A DNA stretch of 64,000 nucleotides from Nocardioides rubriscoriae (GCF_008087085.1 NZ_VIYJ01000015.1:1-64000), one strand, 5' to 3'. Shown: positions 10,199-18,983, counted from the first letter of the stretch. Program-made: numbers and translations. Notes: generated by a model not told the origin, from the letters alone.

Positions 10199-10305
10199 GG
10201 CCACCCCTCCACCCCCTCGGCACCCTCGACACGCCACGTCGGCGTCTGCCACCGAGCGTGCGCTCGTCAGCGACCTGCGACGCAGAGGCCCACGTCCCCG
10301 GGCCC

Positions 10306-10319
10306 AGGGCCTTCGGCCC
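10306..10319. promoter_or_regulatory. DevR/DosR-like box
   Basis: AGGGC-CTTC-GGCCC, part of a 15-bp sequence with AGGGCC/GGCCCT arms. It is 81 bp before the USP gene at 10400 and 108 bp before the divergent flavodoxin start. Confidence 0.55.
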
Positions 10320-10399
10320 TGCCGGTGCCGCTCGCCCACGACTGAACGGGCGACGACCCGCACCCGCCCGGACACCCCACCCCACGCCGAGGAGCACCC

Positions 10400-11548
10400 G
10401 TGCCGGCCCACCTCACCCCGACCCACCGCACCGAGGCCGACGCGCGCTACCTCGAGGAGAGCCTCGCGGCCCTCGAGCTCGTGGCACCGCTGAGCCACGC
10501 GGGCAGCTGGTTCGCCCGCAGCGGCGAGGTGCGCGAGCTCGCGCGCCGGGCCGACGCGTTCCAGGAGGAGCTGGCCCGGACGCTGACGGCCCTGGCGGGT
10601 CCCGGCGGGCGCCCGGCCCCGTGGCAGCCCCGCGCGCTGGCCCCGACCCACGCCCCGAGCGATCGGCGTGTGGTCGCCGCGCTCGAGGCCCACGCGCGCG
10701 GGTCGGCCGAGCAGGCCCTGGACTGGGCGACCGACGAGGCGGCCCTCGAGCACCGGGCGCTCGTGCTGGTCTACTCGGTCCGGCTCACGACCAGCAGCGA
10801 CGCGATGCTGTTCGGGCAGCCCGCCGTCGACATGACCGTCATCCTCGAGGACCTGCGGATCGCCGGGCACAAGATGCTCGCCGACGCCCGGCGACGGGCC
10901 CAGGCCCGTGCGCCCGGGCTCGTCGTGCACGAGATCCTGACCAGGGTCGACCCGCGCACCGCCCTGCTCGAGCTCGGCGAACGGGCCGCCGCCGTGGTGG
11001 TCGGCTCGCGCGGTCGGGGACCGATCGCGACGGCGCTGCTCGGGTCGGTGAGCGTGCACCTCGCCAAGCACGCGACCTGCCCGGTCGTGGTCGTGCGCCA
11101 CGCCCCGGGCGCCGCGGCGCGCGGCGGTGTCGTCGTCGACGTCGACGACACCGAGCAGGGCCGCGCCGCGATCGAGTTCGCCTACCTGACCGCCTCGTTC
11201 CGCAGGCTCCCGCTGACCGCGTTGCGCGTCGTGTGGGACCCGACCCACGTCGGCGCCGACCATCGCGTGGTACGCGACGAGGACCCCGGGCTGGACACCG
11301 AGAGGCTGCTGCTCTCGGAGGCCACCGCCGGGATGCGGGAGAAGTTCCCGGACGTCGCGGACCGGCTCGAGCTCGTGCGAGGACGCCGGGAGCACCAGCT
11401 CGCACGCGCCTCGCGCGGGGCCGAGCTGCTCGTCGTCGGGTCAGCGCCCAACGGGCCCGTCGAGCACCTGGCCCGCGGGTCGGTCGCCACGGTCGTCGAG
11501 CATGCCGCGTGCGACGTCGCCGTGCTCCCCCGGCGGCCGGTCCACTGA
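10400..11548 (+). CDS. universal stress protein, tandem domains with N-terminal extension
   Basis: 382-residue cytoplasmic protein. Residues 1-70 form an extra helical segment not typical of USPs. Residues ~72-225 are a USP domain with the ATP-binding signature GSRGRGPIATALLGS, and residues ~235-378 are a second, degenerate USP domain (VVGSAPNGPVEHLARGSVATV). The first strand lacks the usual G-V-D-G-S and reads AALEAH. GTG 10400 follows a clear GAGGAG ribosome site. A DevR-like box lies 81 bp upstream. The 3' end overlaps the convergent kinase remnant by about 108 bp. Confidence 0.85.
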   Translation: MPAHLTPTHRTEADARYLEESLAALELVAPLSHAGSWFARSGEVRELARRADAFQEELARTLTALAGPGGRPAPWQPRALAPTHAPSDRRVVAALEAHARGSAEQALDWATDEAALEHRALVLVYSVRLTTSSDAMLFGQPAVDMTVILEDLRIAGHKMLADARRRAQARAPGLVVHEILTRVDPRTALLELGERAAAVVVGSRGRGPIATALLGSVSVHLAKHATCPVVVVRHAPGAAARGGVVVDVDDTEQGRAAIEFAYLTASFRRLPLTALRVVWDPTHVGADHRVVRDEDPGLDTERLLLSEATAGMREKFPDVADRLELVRGRREHQLARASRGAELLVVGSAPNGPVEHLARGSVATVVEHAACDVAVLPRRPVH

Positions 11549-12801
11549 ACCGACCTGCGCGGCGCTCCCCGACCCGGCGTCGAGGGGCACGCACCACACC
11601 AGCCTGGTCCCGGGCCCGTCGCGACTGGCCAGCTCGAAGGTGCCTGCGCGCGCGACCGTACGCTGGCGCAGGTTGTCGAGCCCGCTGAACGCGTCTCGCC
11701 GCGCAGGCCCCGGCCGTCGTCGAGGACCTCGACCCACAGCCGCCGGGTGGTGGCGCCGACGACCACCTCGACGCGCAGCGCCTCGGCGTGGCGCCCCGCG
11801 TTGGTGAGCGCCTCACGCACCACGGCACACACGTCGGCGTGCATCGTCACGGGCACCAGCAGGTCCACCGGGCCCCGGAAGGAGACCTCCGGTGGCGCGG
11901 GCAGGAGCACCACGGTCGCGGTCGCCACGGCGAGGAGCTGCGCCCTCAGCCCTCCGCCGGACCCGCCTGCCCCGCCTGCCCGCCGGGCCCGCCGGAGCTG
12001 AGGGCGAAGATGGTCGTGCGGATCTGACAGACGGTCGCGTCGATCTCGGCGACCTGCGCGTCGAGCCGGTCGGCCTCGGGTCCGGGCCCCAGCGCGGCCC
12101 CGACGCTCTGGATTGAGCCCCGCGGCGTACAACCGCTGCACCACGTGGTCGTGGAGGTCGCGCGCGATCCGGTCGCGGTCCTGCAGCGTGCGCAGGTGGG
12201 CGCGTGCCTCGCGGGCCCGGGTCCGGTCCAGGGCGATCGCGGCGTGCCCGGCGAGGGAGGCCGCGACGTCGAGGTCGAGCTCGGTGAAGTGCCTCGACCC
12301 CAGGTCGCGCAGGACGAACAAGCAGCCCTGCACCCCTCCCTCCGCCGGCAGCGGCACCGCCATCGCGGGCCCGAGCGCGCGTGGCGGGAGCCCGACGAGC
12401 TCGTGGCCGGGCAGCCGGTCGCTCAGCTGCGGCCGCCGCGTCACCAGGCACCGGCGCACGAGCGTGTCACCCGCGTCGAGCGCCGCGCCGAGAACCGTCG
12501 CGGCCCGCGACCCCGAGGCCCTGTCGACGTGGAGCACGGGGAAGGGCTCGAGCGACCCGTGGGTGAGGACGACGACGACCAGGTCGGCGACCGCCAGCCC
12601 GAGCACGCGGTCGGCCACGAGCCGCAGCGCGTCGACGTCGTCGTTGGTCAGCAGCTCGTGGGTGATCGCGACGCCGGCGGTGGTCGACAGGGCCTCGATG
12701 ATCTGGCGCAGCGCCCACGGCAGGTCGAGGTGCCCGATCGCGAGCCGGTTGGCCTCGAGCAGCCGGCGCAGCTGCGGCTGGGTGGCGGTGCGGGTGGCCA
12801 T
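11441..12801 (-). pseudogene. DevS-like GAF histidine kinase, multiply frameshifted
   Basis: Sensor kinase of the NarX/DevS class. A GAF-type sensor region (about residues 55-215) precedes the HisKA_3 phospho-acceptor box RDRIARDLHDHVVQRLYAAG. A HATPase domain follows (VVREALTNAGRHAE, DDGRGLR, FSGLDNLRQRT). Three frame changes are needed: after YAAGLN (near 12103; IQSVGAAL follows), in a GC-rich stretch at about 11955-11995, and near 11690 before FSGLDNL. It could have partnered the DevR-like regulator at 14183. The extreme C-terminus overlaps the USP gene, so a further lesion near the end is possible. Confidence 0.7.
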
Positions 12802-12936
12802 CGGCCGGTCCCTCACACGTCGTGGCACGTGCTCCCCGGGGCCGCCGGGATACGGGACGCGCCCACCCTTGGCCGTGATGGCAGCCCCCGTCGCCGCTCC
12901 CGACCCGACCGGGCTCACCTGCTGCCCACCTGTGAC

Positions 12937-13860
12937 CTACCTGCGGCTTCCGGCGGGCACCGCGCCCACCTGGGTGCCGGCCGTGCCGGCGACGACCTCG
13001 GTGGCCTGGCGCAGCGAGCCGATCGCCGCCCGCCCCCCGGTGTCGCTGACGAAGGCGCAGGCCGCGGTCACCTTGGGACCCATCGACCCGTCGGGGAACG
13101 ACTCGGTGCGCAGGTGGGCGGCGCTGACGTGGTGGATCGGCTGCTGCTCCAGGGTCCCGAAGTCGGTCATCACGGCGTCGACGTCGGTCAGCATGACGAG
13201 CAGGTCCGCGCGCAGCTCGGTGGCCACCAGGGCCGCGACGTGGTCCTTGTCGACCACCGCGTCGACCCCGTGCAGGCCGTGGGGGCCCGCGACCACCGGG
13301 ACGCCTCCCCCGCCGGCGAGCACCACCGTGGTGCCGCGCTCGACGAGGATCCGCGCCGTCTCGATCTCGGCCACGCGCACCGGCAGCGGCGACGCCACCA
13401 CTCGACGCCAGCGGGTGCCGTCCAGGCGCACGGTCCACCCGCGCCGACCGGCGTGGTCGCGAGCGGTGCTCTCGTCGTAGGACGGGCCGACGAACTTCGT
13501 CGGTCGCTCGAACGCCGGGTCGTCGGGGTCGACCACCGTCTGGGTGACGAGGGTGACCACCGGCGTGGCCAGGCCCGCGTTGGTCAGGGCCTGCTGCACC
13601 CAGTAGCCGATGAGGCCCTGCGTCTCGGCGACCAGCTCGCTGAAGGGGTAGGGCTCGCTCAGCGACGGGTCCGAGGCCGACTCGAGCGCGAGCATCCCCA
13701 CCTGGGGCCCGTTGCCGTGCACGAGCACGAGCTCGTGCTCGGCGGCGATCGCCGCGAGGGCCGGGGCCGCCTGCGCGACGTGCTCGACCTGCAGGGCGGA
13801 GTCGGGCTTGTCACCACGGCGCAGCAGCGCGTTGCCGCCCAGCGCGACGACCACCCTCAT
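12937..13860 (-). CDS. arcC: carbamate kinase
   Basis: 307-residue amino-acid-kinase-fold enzyme that transfers phosphate between carbamoyl phosphate and ADP, giving ATP, ammonia and CO2. Characteristic elements are the N-terminal VVALGGNALL, VLVHGNGPQVG, the central VLAGGGGVPVV, DKDHVAALVA and the C-terminal GSMGPKVTAACAFV. Length equals the family norm. No arcA or arcB is adjacent, so the source of carbamoyl phosphate is unclear. ATG 13860 follows GGAGGAG, itself inside an upstream 21-codon reading frame whose TGA overlaps this ATG. DevR-like boxes upstream suggest induction with the dormancy genes, where it could supply substrate-level ATP. Confidence 0.93.
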   Translation of the reverse strand: MRVVVALGGNALLRRGDKPDSALQVEHVAQAAPALAAIAAEHELVLVHGNGPQVGMLALESASDPSLSEPYPFSELVAETQGLIGYWVQQALTNAGLATPVVTLVTQTVVDPDDPAFERPTKFVGPSYDESTARDHAGRRGWTVRLDGTRWRRVVASPLPVRVAEIETARILVERGTTVVLAGGGGVPVVAGPHGLHGVDAVVDKDHVAALVATELRADLLVMLTDVDAVMTDFGTLEQQPIHHVSAAHLRTESFPDGSMGPKVTAACAFVSDTGGRAAIGSLRQATEVVAGTAGTQVGAVPAGSRR

Positions 13861-13922
13861 CGGCACTCCTCCCGCGTCACGACCACGAGGGCCTTGCTGG
13901 TCCACGTCCGGATCTCGCGCAT
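13857..13922 (-). CDS. 21-residue leader peptide upstream of arcC
   Basis: Short reading frame MREIRTWTSKALVVVTREEC-R. Its start follows a strong AGGAGGG motif (reverse complement of 13929-13936) and its TGA overlaps the arcC ATG (ATGA). The arcC ribosome site lies inside its last codons, so translation of the two is probably coupled. No homologue is recognised. It may be a real small protein or only a coupling leader. Confidence 0.4.
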   Translation of the reverse strand: MREIRTWTSKALVVVTREECR

Positions 13923-13992
13923 CACGGTCCCTCCTAGGCGGGAGGGCACCCCCCGACGTCGCCACGAAACCACCCCCGAGGGGATCGGGACA

Positions 13993-14027
13993 GAGCCCAA
14001 GGTCACCCGACGACCGCCGAAGGTCGC
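13993..14027. promoter_or_regulatory. tandem DevR/DosR-like boxes
   Basis: Two imperfect boxes, GAGCC-CAAG-GTCAC (13993-14006) and CCGCC-GAAG-GTCGC (14014-14027). Their centres are 21 bp apart, about two helical turns. They lie 70-105 bp upstream of the arcC leader and about 170 bp upstream of the regulator at 14183. Confidence 0.4.
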
Positions 14028-14182
14028 CCGGGTCGTGCGCCGCCGCTCGCGGCGGCATGACACCCTGGTCCGCACGAGCCCGATCGGCCCCCACCGCAGC
14101 CCCCGTCTCAGCCCCCACCGCAGGCCCGTGCGATCCGCCCCCCGGCCCGAGCGAGGCAACGATCGAGCCGGGCTCCAGCCCG

Positions 14183-14824
14183 ATGATCAGGGTCTACCTG
14201 CTCGACGACCACGACGTGGTGCGCCAGGGGCTGCGCGCCCTGCTCGAGGCCAGCGGCGGCATCGAGGTCGTCGGCGAGTCGGGCTCCGCGGTCGACGCCA
14301 TCGCCCGCATCCCGGCGCTGCACCCCCACGTCGCCATCCTCGACGGTCGGCTGCCCGACGGGTCGGGGGTCGAGGTCTGCCGTGAGGTCCGGTCGGTCGA
14401 CCCGAGCATCCAGGCGCTCATCCTGACGTCGTACGACGACGGCGAGGCGCTGTTCGCGGCGATCATGGCGGGGGCGGCCGGTTACGTCCTCAAGGAGATG
14501 AGGTGCACCGACCTGGTCACCGCGGTGCGCGAGGTGGCCGCCGGCAACTCGCTCGTCGACCCGTCCCTCACCGACCGGGTGCTCGAGCGAGTGCGTCACC
14601 CGTCGACGACGGCACCGGAGCTGCGGACCCTCACCGAGCAGGGGCTGCGACTCCTCGGGCTCATCGCCGAGGGACTGACCAACCGACAGATCGCGGCACG
14701 GATGACGTTGGCCGAGAAGACCGTGAAGAATCACGGGTCCAGCCTCCTGGCCAAGCTCGGGCTGGAGCGACGTACGCAGGCCGCGGTCCTGGCGACCGGG
14801 CTGCTCGACCCGGGCTGCCGCTGA
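14183..14824 (+). CDS. NarL/FixJ-family response regulator, DevR/DosR-like
   Basis: 213-residue two-component regulator. The receiver domain (residues ~2-120) contains acidic pocket DD8-9, phospho-acceptor D54 (VAILDGRLPDGSG), TSYDD and VLKEMRCTDL. The LuxR-type helix-turn-helix (residues ~148-208) reads GLIAEGLTNRQIAARMTLAEKTVKNHGSSLLAKLGLERRTQ. Spacing matches mycobacterial DosR, including D54. ATG 14183 begins directly at the receiver strand. It is distinct from the two nearly identical regulators at 25.0 and 45.6 kb. The frameshifted kinase at 11.4-12.8 kb is the nearest candidate partner. Confidence 0.88.
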   Translation: MIRVYLLDDHDVVRQGLRALLEASGGIEVVGESGSAVDAIARIPALHPHVAILDGRLPDGSGVEVCREVRSVDPSIQALILTSYDDGEALFAAIMAGAAGYVLKEMRCTDLVTAVREVAAGNSLVDPSLTDRVLERVRHPSTTAPELRTLTEQGLRLLGLIAEGLTNRQIAARMTLAEKTVKNHGSSLLAKLGLERRTQAAVLATGLLDPGCR

Positions 14825-14891
14825 CACCGGACCGCGACCGGCTCGTCGGTGGCTGCCGTGGCTCGGCAGGTGACCGACGGCCTGTGCGTGT

Positions 14892-14905
14892 GGGACCTCC
14901 AGCCC
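14892..14905. promoter_or_regulatory. weak DevR/DosR-like box
   Basis: GGGAC-CTCC-AGCCC: good left arm, centre and right arm imperfect. It is 62 bp upstream of the DoxX-like gene at 14967. Confidence 0.3.
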
Positions 14906-14966
14906 TGACGGCGGGCTCGAGTCGGCGCCATCCTCGGGCCACCCCTACTGAACTCGAGGACCCATC

Positions 14967-15572
14967 ATGAGCACCCTGCACGCAAAGACACGCCACTCCG
15001 ACCCGAGCCCGGCAGCCGCACCAGGTGCCGCGGCACCGGCGGCCGGACCCACCCAGCGCTACCTGGCCGACCGGGCCCTGGCGGTGCTCCGGATCGCCTT
15101 CGGCCTCACGTTCCTGTGGGCCTTCGCGGACAAGCTGCTGGCCCTGGGGTTCTCGACCGGTCGTGACGACGCCGGCGTGGTCGACCGGTTCGGCGACGGC
15201 GCGTGGATCCACGGAGGGAGCCCCACCGCGGGCTTCCTGACGTTCGGCGCCGACGGCCCGTTCGAGGGGATCTACCACGACATCGCCGGCGCGGCCTGGG
15301 CCGACACCCTGTTCATGCTCGGGCTGCTGGGCATCGGGGCGGCGCTGACCACCGGTGCCGCGATGCGCCTGGCCTGCGCCGCCGGCGCGCTGCTCTACGT
15401 CTTGATGTGGAGCGTCGTGCTGCCCCCGGAGAACAACCCGGTCCTCGACGAGCACCTCCTCGGCGCGCTCACGCTCGTCGTCCTCGCGCTGCTGGCCGCC
15501 GGTGACACCTGGGGCATCGGCGCCCGGGCGGCGCGGCTGCGTCTCGTCCAGCGGTACCCGATGCTGCGCTGA
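14967..15572 (+). CDS. DoxX-family membrane protein
   Basis: 201-residue membrane protein with a ~30-residue Ala/Pro-rich cytoplasmic tail and four hydrophobic helices. It fits the DoxX/TQO-small-subunit family (AVLRIAFGLTFLWAFADKL at residues ~38-56; a second pair around LFMLGLLGIGAALTTGAAMRL and LLGALTLVVLALL). Such proteins are linked to quinone-level sulfur or redox metabolism. An extracytoplasmic loop of about 45 residues follows helix 1. The start ATG 14967 follows a GAGGA site. A weak DevR-like box lies upstream. Confidence 0.75.
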   Translation: MSTLHAKTRHSDPSPAAAPGAAAPAAGPTQRYLADRALAVLRIAFGLTFLWAFADKLLALGFSTGRDDAGVVDRFGDGAWIHGGSPTAGFLTFGADGPFEGIYHDIAGAAWADTLFMLGLLGIGAALTTGAAMRLACAAGALLYVLMWSVVLPPENNPVLDEHLLGALTLVVLALLAAGDTWGIGARAARLRLVQRYPMLR

Positions 15573-15580
15573 CCGACCGG

Positions 15581-15889
15581 TCAGCCGCGCTCGAGGATGG
15601 CGCGTACGGCGTCGTACTCCTCGGGGGTGACCTCGCCCCGGGCCAGCCGCAGGTCGAGGACCCGTCGCGGGTCCTGGCCGCCGCCCGCAGGGAGGCTCGA
15701 CGGGGGCACGGCCGCGGCTCCCGGAGGGACCGCCGTCCGTGCGTGCGTCGACTGACGCGTGAGGTGCACGACGACGTAGGCACCGACCGCCAGCACGACC
15801 AGCACGAGCAGCACCAGCAGGACCACGATCGCGGCCGACCACCCGTCCCCGTTCATCATCCCGTAGTCGTGGCCGTCGTCGTCCCACAT
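15581..15889 (-). CDS. SHOCT-domain membrane protein
   Basis: 102-residue protein. It has an N-terminal acidic/His segment (MWDDDGHDYGMM), one strongly hydrophobic helix (residues ~20-43) and a C-terminal SHOCT domain (DPRRVLDLRLARGEVTPEEYDAVRAIL). The SHOCT motif is a short helical oligomerisation module. The stop lies 9 bp from the convergent DoxX gene. It shares its upstream region, with a DevR-like box at 15965, with the divergent dehydrogenase gene. Confidence 0.8.
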   Translation of the reverse strand: MWDDDGHDYGMMNGDGWSAAIVVLLVLLVLVVLAVGAYVVVHLTRQSTHARTAVPPGAAAVPPSSLPAGGGQDPRRVLDLRLARGEVTPEEYDAVRAILERG

Positions 15890-15964
15890 GTCAGCAGCCC
15901 CTCGTCGTGCCCGTCGTCGCGTACCGGACCCCTCGAGGGTGCGGCCGCAGGTCCGTGGGGGCCA

Positions 15965-15978
15965 GTGCCGAAGGTCCC
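15965..15978. promoter_or_regulatory. DevR/DosR-like box
   Basis: GTGCC-GAAG-GTCCC in the divergent promoter region. It is 76 bp from the SHOCT gene start and 80 bp from the dehydrogenase start. Confidence 0.45.
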
Positions 15979-16057
15979 GCCGCCGGTCGACGTCGGGCAC
16001 TGCCCGGGCGGTCGCGGTATGCCCAGACTTGGCCGGGCCCAGCCAGAGAGGCACGTC

Positions 16058-17035
16058 ATGAAGGCCGCCGTCGTCACGTCGCTGTCCGCCCCGCTCGAGG
16101 TCGTCGAGCGCGCGGTCCCGGACCCGGGGACGGGCGAGGTGCTGCTCCAGCTGCAGGCGTGCGGCCTGTGCCGCGCCGACGTCGACGCCACGCGCGGCGA
16201 GCTCCCAGGGGCTCCGGCGGTGCCGTTCGTGCCCGGGCACGAGGGGGTCGGTGTCGTCGTAGCCCGGGGCACCGGGGTCAGGACGCCCCGGGTCGGCGAC
16301 CGGGTCGCCCTGGTCCGGCGCGGGTCGCGCACCGTCGCCGGCGCGCTGGCCGAGTACGCCGTCGCGCGGGCCGACCAGGTCGTCGCCGTCCCCGAGGGGA
16401 TCAGCGCCGTCGACGCCGCTCCCCTGACCTGCGGCGGGGTGAGGGCGTGGGCGGCGGTGAGGGTGGCGCGCCTGCTGCCCGCCGAGCGCGTCGGGGTCTT
16501 CGGCGTCGGCGGAGCCGGCCACCTCGCGCTCCAGTACGCCCGGATCCAGGGCGCCACCGTGGTGGCCGTCGACGTCGCGCGCGCCCCGCTCGACCTCGCG
16601 ACCGCGCTGGGCGCGCAGCACGTCGTCAACGCCGGGACCACCGAGCCGGTCGCCGCCGTGCAGGCCCTGGGTGGCCTCGACGTCGCCCTGGTCCTCACCG
16701 CGGCGCCGCACGTGCACGAGGAAGCGCTCGCGGTGCTGAGACCGGGCGGCCGTCTGGTCACCGCGGCCCAGCGCCACGACGAGGCCACGATGGCGGTCCC
16801 GATCGGGCGGACCGTGACCGACGCCCTCACCGTCCTCGGTGCACCGCGGGGCACCCGCGAGGACCTCGCGGAGGTCCTCGCCCTGCACGCCGCGGGCAGG
16901 GCCCGCGTGGTGACCGAGTCCTGGCGGCTCGAGGGGGTCAACGAGGCCCTCACGAAGGTCCTCGCGGAGCACGTCGCCACGCGGGTGGTGATCGACTGCG
17001 CGGACGGCTCGACGGCCCGGACCACGCCACCTTGA
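16058..17035 (+). CDS. zinc-type alcohol dehydrogenase lacking the structural-zinc lobe
   Basis: 325-residue MDR-superfamily dehydrogenase. Catalytic-zinc positions are visible (CGLCRADV, PGHEGVG, LTCGG) and the Rossmann motif is GVGGAGHLALQYA. The segment that normally carries four Cys binding structural zinc is missing: GDRVAL runs straight into a short linker and then GALAEYAV, without any frame disturbance. The protein is about 15-20 residues shorter than AdhP/AdhA relatives there. It starts at ATG 16058 and has a DevR-like box 80 bp upstream. Substrate unknown; a role in NAD(P)H balance under low oxygen is an inference. Confidence 0.82.
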   Translation: MKAAVVTSLSAPLEVVERAVPDPGTGEVLLQLQACGLCRADVDATRGELPGAPAVPFVPGHEGVGVVVARGTGVRTPRVGDRVALVRRGSRTVAGALAEYAVARADQVVAVPEGISAVDAAPLTCGGVRAWAAVRVARLLPAERVGVFGVGGAGHLALQYARIQGATVVAVDVARAPLDLATALGAQHVVNAGTTEPVAAVQALGGLDVALVLTAAPHVHEEALAVLRPGGRLVTAAQRHDEATMAVPIGRTVTDALTVLGAPRGTREDLAEVLALHAAGRARVVTESWRLEGVNEALTKVLAEHVATRVVIDCADGSTARTTPP

Positions 17036-17127
17036 GCCTCCCGCTCACTGCGTCACTCGCCGCCGCGTAGCGTCGGTCCCAACCCCCTGTGGCTCCCCGG
17101 GAGCCGCACGACCTGAAGGACCCGTCC

Positions 17128-17739
17128 ATGTTCGACACGTTCAACGGCCTGCCCGTCCACCCCCTGGTCGTCCACGCGGTGGTGGTGCTGCTGCCCCTCG
17201 CCGTCCTCGGGACGCTGGCCATCGCGGTCCGTCCGCGCTGGCGCACGTCCTACGGGCCGCTGGTCGTGGGCGCCGCGCTGGTCGCCACGGTCCTCACCCC
17301 CGTGGCCACCTCGAGCGGCGAGTCGCTCGAGGAGAAGGTGGGTGACCCCGGCGAGCACGCCGAGCTCGGCGACCAGCTGCTGTGGTTCGCCCTGGCGCTG
17401 CTGATCGCCGCCGGCGCCCTGGTGTGGCTGCAGTGGCGGGCCGAGCGGGCCGAGCGGGCCCAGCAGGCGCAGAGCCAGCAGAGCGAGCAGACGGGACGTG
17501 TGGGGGTGGCTGGAACGCCGGGTCCGGCCCCCGCCGCCCACGCGGCGGACGGGTCCGAGCGCGCCGGTCGCGTGGGCACCGACGCCGAGCAGACCCGGCT
17601 CATGGTGGTCGCCGTCGTCGCGGTCATCGCGGCGCTCGCCTGCGCGGTCCAGGTCTACCGCGTCGGCGACTCCGGAGCCCGTGCCGCCTGGGGCGACGTC
17701 GGTGCGGCGCCCACCGGCGCGCCCGTCGCCGGGTCCTGA
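17128..17739 (+). CDS. DUF2231 membrane protein
   Basis: 203-residue membrane protein. It opens with the DUF2231 signature FNGLPVHPLVVHAVVVLLPLAVLG and has four predicted helices. A Glu/Gln/Ala-rich cytosolic stretch (residues ~115-155) sits between helices 3 and 4 and includes AERAERAQQAQSQQSEQ. The His pair in PVHPLVVHA is conserved in the family and has been suggested to bind heme. ATG 17128 follows GAAGGA. It ends 48 bp from the convergent PPK2 gene. Confidence 0.8.
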   Translation: MFDTFNGLPVHPLVVHAVVVLLPLAVLGTLAIAVRPRWRTSYGPLVVGAALVATVLTPVATSSGESLEEKVGDPGEHAELGDQLLWFALALLIAAGALVWLQWRAERAERAQQAQSQQSEQTGRVGVAGTPGPAPAAHAADGSERAGRVGTDAEQTRLMVVAVVAVIAALACAVQVYRVGDSGARAAWGDVGAAPTGAPVAGS

Positions 17740-17787
17740 CCGCCCTCGACCTGCACTGCACCCCGTGAGTCCGCTGACGGAGGTGCC

Positions 17788-18783
17788 TCAGGCGTCCGAG
17801 GTGCTCGGGGCGCCCCAGTGTCTGGCGTCGAGGACGGGGAAGTGTCGGGCCGGGTCGTCGTCGGGCTCCAGCGACGGGGGGCCGACGATGAGCGGGTCCG
17901 GGGTGCCGACCAGGGCGACGTTCTTCGAGGGGTGGTCGAAGCGGGCCAGCACGACACGTGTCGCCTCGAGCCGGGCGCGCTTCTTGTCGTTGGACGGCAC
18001 CACCGTCCACGGGGCGTCGCCGGTGTGGGTGTGGAAGAACATGGCCTCCTTGGCTGCGGTGTAGTCGTCCCACTTGTCGCGGCTCGCGAGGTCGGTGGGC
18101 GAGAGCTTCCACTGCTTGACGGGGTCGAGCGACCGGGCCTCGAAACGGGCCGCCTGCTCGGCGCGGGGGACCGAGAACCAGAGCGTGACGAGGTGGATGG
18201 CGGAGCGCACGAGCATCCGCTCGAACTCCCGCGTCTCCCGCATGAAGTTGAGGTACTGCTCCGGCGTGCAGTAGCCCATGACGCGCTCCACGCCGGCGCG
18301 GTTGTACCAGGAGCGGTCGAAGAAGACCATCTCGCCGGCCGACGGCAGGTGGGTGACGTAGCGCTGGAAGTATTACTGCGAGCGCTCCTGCTCGCTCGGC
18401 ACCGAGAGCGCGACGACGCGGGCCCCGCGGGGGTTGAGGTGCTCCGTGTAGCGCTTGATCGCACCCCCCTTGCCGGCCGCGTCACGCCCCTCGTAGAGCA
18501 CCACGAGCCGGGTGCCGGAGTCCTTGACGTGGGCCTGGAGCTTGAGCAGCTCGATCTGCAGCTTGCGCTTGGTGCGCTCGTACTTCGGCCGCGACAGGCG
18601 CGACGGGTAGGGGTAGCCCTCCTGCCAGGCGAGGTCGGCGACCGACTCCGGTGCCCGGCGCGACCGCAGCTCCGCGCCGAGCTCGGCGATCTCGTCGAGC
18701 TCCTCGGCCTGTCCCGGGCGCCCCGGGGGTGCGGGCTCGTCGGCGACGGCGCTCGGCTTCACGGGCTTCACGGAGGCAGACAT
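17788..18783 (-). pseudogene. ppk2: polyphosphate kinase 2, interrupted by an in-frame TAA
   Basis: Polyphosphate kinase 2 uses polyphosphate to phosphorylate nucleotides. The Walker A region (VLYEGRDAAGKGGAIKRY) is in the N-terminal part, and the lid and catalytic region (FFDRSWYNRAGVERVMG, LWFSVPRAEQAARF) is in the C-terminal part. Both halves are in the same frame and fully conserved. They are separated only by a TAA at 18373-18375 where the family has Trp (QWYFQRY). TGG to TAA is a double change, equal to CC to TT on the plus strand. Without read-through the product would be a 136-residue fragment. It starts at ATG 18783, 35 bp from a DevR-like box. Confidence 0.88.
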
Positions 18784-18818
18784 GGGCCGAGGCTAGGCAC
18801 CCCGGGACCGGTCGTGGA

Positions 18819-18832
18819 GGGTCGTTGGTCCC
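18819..18832. promoter_or_regulatory. DevR/DosR-like box
   Basis: GGGTC-GTTG-GTCCC, identical to the box at 50700. It is 36 bp upstream of the ppk2 start on the minus strand. Confidence 0.65.
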
Positions 18833-18888
18833 GGTGCGGGCGGACCGACGACACCCGTGCCGCCCTCTCGCGGCCGGCGGGCCACCAC

Positions 18889-18902
18889 AGGACGTTGGAC
18901 CC
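18889..18902. promoter_or_regulatory. DevR/DosR-like box
   Basis: AGGAC-GTTG-GACCC, one base from the box at 50737. It is 82 bp upstream of the SQR-like gene at 18984; together with 18819 it makes a two-box divergent promoter. Confidence 0.6.
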
Positions 18903-18983
18903 TGCCCGACGGCCCCCCATGCCGGTCAGCCTGGAGACCCGAGCCCCCGGCCTGGTGGGCGTGGCCGTCGAGAGGAGCCCACC

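Noticed and set aside
12855..12880. Possible DevR-like box (CCACC-CTTG-GCCGT) before the broken kinase
   Set aside because: Only the centre fits; both arms are poor.
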